A DNA stretch of 64,000 nucleotides. Source: Cryptococcus deneoformans JEC21 (lineage: Eukaryota; Basidiomycota; Tremellomycetes; Tremellales; Cryptococcaceae). Positions 60,698-64,000 of the stretch are shown in pieces (within the stretch, counting starts at the first letter, position 1; each line of letters begins with the position of its first letter). The notes under the pieces were generated by a model, which worked only from the letters and a program-made list of their open reading frames with translations, was not told the DNA's origin and ran no database searches. Position numbers and translations under genes: made by a program. Where the stretch lies: NCBI RefSeq assembly GCF_000091045.1, contig NC_006679.1, positions 138,941 to 202,940 of the forward strand, given 5' to 3'.

Positions 60698-62758
60698 TTA
60701 CGCCGCTTCCACCACAGACACCTGGCCCTCCTGGCTGACCTTCTTTTCCGATATCTCTGGCGCTTCCACACCCTCTTGCGGCATTCTCATCCTAGCAATC
60801 TCATCAACCCTCAACTCATCTTTACTCTCATCAACCTCCATGAAAGTCCTGTTCATTCCAGGCGGCGGAGAGATGAGACAAGCCAGATAGTAAACAAAAC
60901 CGGAAATACCAGTACCTGTGATCCAAGAGAGGTAGTATACACGCTGGGCCCCTACAGGGACGTAGATGTTGGGGTTGATAGAATTGATGAAACCAGGTGC
61001 GTTACAGGCAAAGCCGATGATGTAGCCCAAATAACCGCGCCAGTTGATACCCCAGGTGTACCAGTACCATCCACTCTTCTCCGCAGAATACAAGTCGTTT
61101 ACACGCATGTGTCCTCTTCGAACGAACCAGTAGTCGGTGATCATTGGACCCGCAATACACGAGAGAAGAACACCATAAGCGCTGAGATAAGTGCTGAAGG
61201 TGGAGGAAGACGTGTAGAGCAACCAGGGGTTCATGCAGATACCGATGATGGCGGCAATGTATCCACCCCTGCGAATAGAGAGGTATCGAGGGAAGAGGGC
61301 AGTCAAATCACAGCCGGCAGAAATAGAGTTGGCAGCAACATTGAGCAAAAGCCTGTCATTGCGCATTAGCCATGTCGTTAAAAAGCTAATCGGAGCAACG
61401 GTTGCAGGTACTACTCACTGAACGTAGACGAAACCAGCAGAGATAAAAACAAGTCCCGCTCGTGTAGATGAGGAGGCACCGTCAAGCATTCTGTCCATAA
61501 TCTGTGATTAAAGTTAACCACAGAATTGCATGACTTGGAAGATGAGGGTCTTACCTGGACAACATCCCAGATCTGAGTACCAAATTGAGGAGCACTGGCA
61601 GAAGCGATCACGATACCCAAGAAAGAGGTGACAGTAAAGCCGAGCGGCATTGAAATCAGTTGAGGCCATACGGCAGCACTGGGCTTCTTAGCCCTACTGG
61701 CAAAGTCAGGGGCATTGACTACGAGAGTAAACATGTTGTTGAAGCAGCTTGAGATGCTGATCAGCATCTGCCACCCCAAAGCGGAGCCAGACAAGGTAGC
61801 AGGCTGTGAGAAGACTGGACCAATACCGCCTGCACGAGTGATTGACCATCCAAAGAGAGTAAAGCCCACGATAGGGCCGACTATTGCTTTGGCTGCGAAG
61901 AGCCACCGAAGCTTGTGGATGGGAACCCAGATCGTGGGCAAAGAAAGGAGCCAAAAAATTACAAAGGCAAGAACATAAGCTGTTGACTCATGTAAGCATT
62001 CGAAGCGTTTGGCCTTTGTTGGATGATGAAAACTAACCTGAAGTAGTTTCGGTGCTTGCAGGCATTATGTTTTTGATATTGGGATAGCTTGGCCAGATCG
62101 CTCTGAGCAATACATAAACACATTCACCTCCGAGCCATCCTTGCACGCCCCACCAGATCGCTAAATGAAGATGAGTCCCTTGGATTCAAAGGCAGACTGA
62201 GACACGTACCAGCCATTCCTGCCCGGTTGAGAACAGGCCATAGACTGCCGAATAATCCAAACGTGGTACGACAGACAGCAGGGAAGACGATACCATGGAC
62301 AGCGCCCTATTGTTCGGTCAGTGCAGTCCAAAGCCATATAGAAGTGGGGACATACAGGACGCGCACTAAGGACGATGAGCGGACCGACGAGGGAGTACCC
62401 GATTATGACACAGATGAAGGCTAAGCGGGATCAGTGACGTTTCCCATGCCGTTGACATAGATTTTCATCTCACCTTGCCACCAACTAAGGCCTGCACTGA
62501 TCATCGATGAAGCAATAGTAAATGTATTTAAGTTGAAACTGTCAGCGATCCAGAAAGAAGCCTAACGCAGCAGGTCAGTTACTAGTCCAATCGCACGATT
62601 GAGAAACTCACAAAGTTCCAACCATCCCAAGTCTTTTGTTCCTCTTTGACAGGTAAGAGGTCCTCGGTTGCGAGGAACATCTCTGTACTTGTAAGACCCT
62701 CAGCATGGTCACTCTCAAGCTTCTTCAGAATCCTCTTGACTCTTAATCTTGTGGTCAT
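60698..62758 (-). CDS. NCS1 nucleobase/allantoin permease
   Basis: Exons on the minus strand: 62758-62612, 62561-62474, 62420-62356, 62306-62210, 62160-62038, 61979-61555, 61501-61419, 61352-60698; 1683 nt, 560 residues. Twelve-helix NCS1 transporter of the Fur4/Dal4/Fui1 branch: QKTWDGWNFASFWIADSFNLNTF near residues 40-62, [54 protein letters not shown], and later NSISAGCDLTALFPRYLSIRRGGY and MITDYWFVRRGHMRVNDLYS. It imports uracil, allantoin, uridine or a related compound with protons across the plasma membrane; substrate cannot be fixed from sequence. The promoter carries a TA-dinucleotide run 80 bases upstream. Confidence 0.94.
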
Positions 62759-63758
62759 TTTGTAGATGTGAATCGTAGGTGTTCGTACCAGAGGTTTGCA
62801 AGTTGAGTATAGTTGTTGGTGTTTCCGAGTTCAAGATATATATATATATATACATCAATCTCCTCGTCTTGTTCCGCTTTTTCTCGGCCGCTTTGGTGTG
62901 ATTATGTTTTGCTGAGATGCTTATCAGTTAGATATGCTCCAATGGAATTTGGCCTGTAGCTTATTTATGAAGAAGACTAAGGCATAGATGAAAATAGCTT
63001 CTTCTTTGATCTACGATAAGCAAACTCCCAGACGCCAAAGGTCAGCGTCAGTCGTATGTCAGTCCTGTACGAGGTAACAATCTGCCTCCCGTTTTGTCTA
63101 CCGAAGTTCCTGCATATCTACGATGTTAGCTTGGTCGAGTATCATCAGGCCGTGCTCTGTGTCCTGACGATCTCCATGCGCTCAGAAAGGTATCAATGAC
63201 GAGAAGCACTTCCAACAACCAATAATGATGTCGTAGTAAGTAGCCTGAGAGACCGGAATTAAACGTCCCAGAGCCCTGGGCCTTGCGTCTTGTGACTTGT
63301 GGTTGGTTGGTTTGAGATCTTCAGAGCTTCTTGCCTTCTTGCCTTCTCCGTTGAAAATGGAGCTGCCCTGAGGCCTTAGGTGATTGGCCCTCGGCGCAAG
63401 ACGTGGTCGGAAAAAGGCAATGTCTATAGCCGTGAACGAAGGTTCTGATAAAGACTAATAATAATTTATTCACATCGACTTTTGATTTGCTGTTGAAGCA
63501 AGTAGCCACCCTTTATCGCCGGCTTCAGGAGTGTGGCATTATCATTGGGAGAAGATTGACTCAAGGGAAAAGGATATGAATTATAAATAATTTTTAACAT
63601 AATCGTTGATTTTCCTCCAGTCGCCACACTATATATGCATAAAATATTTGATCATCATCAATTAATTCTGGGTGCCTGTATCGGCTTTTATGTGGATTCA
63701 AATCGATATGAAGAATTGCTTGTTATAACGCTGATAGTCACGGTGCCGTCTTTTTGCT
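62759..63758. promoter_or_regulatory. Intergenic region before NCS1 and edge gene
   Basis: 1 kb. Contains the NCS1 promoter on its left; an (AT)n run at 62838-62852 is a candidate TATA region. The stretch 63000-63750 shows no coding sequence. Confidence 0.45.
62838..62852. repeat. TA dinucleotide run
   Basis: Alternating A and T of about 15 bases, 80 bases before the NCS1 start codon; may act as a TATA element and could vary in length between strains. Confidence 0.6.
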
Positions 63759-64000
63759 CTATGAGCTCGGCTTAACAGCATAGATGTTGAATGCTCCTAG
63801 AGTGCGATGTCAGCTCTAGACGACAAAAGGCAAAACGATAGAATATACATACCGACCCACTCATTGAAGTCGATGTTCGCAACTGCATTGTTCGTCTCTG
63901 AGACAGGGATCTTGGTGCCGCAACAGGAGGATGAGTTCTCCTCATCTTCTTGAACTCTCTCTTTATAGATGTTGATGTCACTATTTTTGTTTACAAGCAT
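63759..64000 (-). CDS. Partial gene, possible arsenite methyltransferase C-terminus
   Basis: Two exons on the minus strand, 64000-63853 and 63796-63759, joined across a GTATGT intron. The tail reads DINIYKERVQEDEENSSSCCG, then an NNAVANIDFNEWVGAFNIYAVKP element and a stop. A double-Cys motif followed by D.NEW.G.F.IYA.KP resembles, from memory, the C-terminus of fungal arsenite (As(III)) S-adenosylmethionine methyltransferases, where the Cys pair helps bind arsenic. The catalytic part would lie beyond the window edge. The ATG at 64000 is probably internal. Assignment is tentative. Confidence 0.5.

Noticed and set aside
1..64000. CRISPR arrays, rRNA genes, insertion sequences and viral integrations
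   Set aside because: No regularly spaced repeats, rRNA-like blocks, transposase genes or viral proteins were seen.

Overview
The window looks like chromosomal DNA of a basidiomycete yeast of the Cryptococcus type (Tremellomycetes). Nearly every gene is cut by many short introns of about 45-70 bases with GT(A/G)NGT donors and CTNAC-like branch sequences. The genes are compact and found on both strands, and the encoded proteins (GCN20-type ABC ATPase, eIF6, glycogen synthase, Argonaute, Mob, CSN12-like PCI protein, NCS1 permease) are fungal. I built the gene models by hand from splice signals. For every model called a complete gene the exon lengths add up to a whole number of codons, which is the main internal check. 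Species was not determined.

Layout, left to right. 0.3-5 kb: a translation-control ABC ATPase (GCN20-like, minus) diverges from an alginate-lyase-fold protein. 5-25.3 kb: an accessory-looking stretch with a stand-alone adenylation-thiolation-reductase enzyme (minus), a Dal5-type MFS permease, a 3 kb segment without recognisable genes, an OPT oligopeptide transporter, a Zn2Cys6 transcription factor and a prolyl oligopeptidase. 25.3-36 kb: a possible decayed gene, a small protein of unknown function, glycogen synthase, an SNG1-type membrane protein and a Copia gag-like (UBN2) single-exon gene. 36.6-42.7 kb: a full-length Argonaute convergent with a subtilisin-like protease. 42.9-49.3 kb: a large nuclear-looking protein that may be a meiotic axis (Red1/SYCP2-like) factor, convergent with a CSN12/Thp1-type PCI protein. 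49.8-57.1 kb: eIF6, a possible small gene, a Mob protein with a very long acidic tail, and a bZIP factor. 58-62.8 kb: an FGGY pentulose kinase convergent with an NCS1 nucleobase permease. The right edge cuts a gene whose tail resembles fungal arsenite methyltransferases.

How the genes may work together. The OPT transporter, Zn2Cys6 regulator and cytosolic prolyl oligopeptidase lie next to each other on the same strand and could form a peptide uptake, regulation and digestion unit. The reductase and the MFS permease share a 1.1 kb divergent promoter, and both have TATA elements. The rest is mostly housekeeping and regulatory genes without obvious joint function. The most interesting points are the peptide module, the orphan carboxylate reductase, the candidate axis protein, the domesticated gag-like gene, the Mob-tail fusion, and unusual splicing (a GC-AG intron and very small exons).
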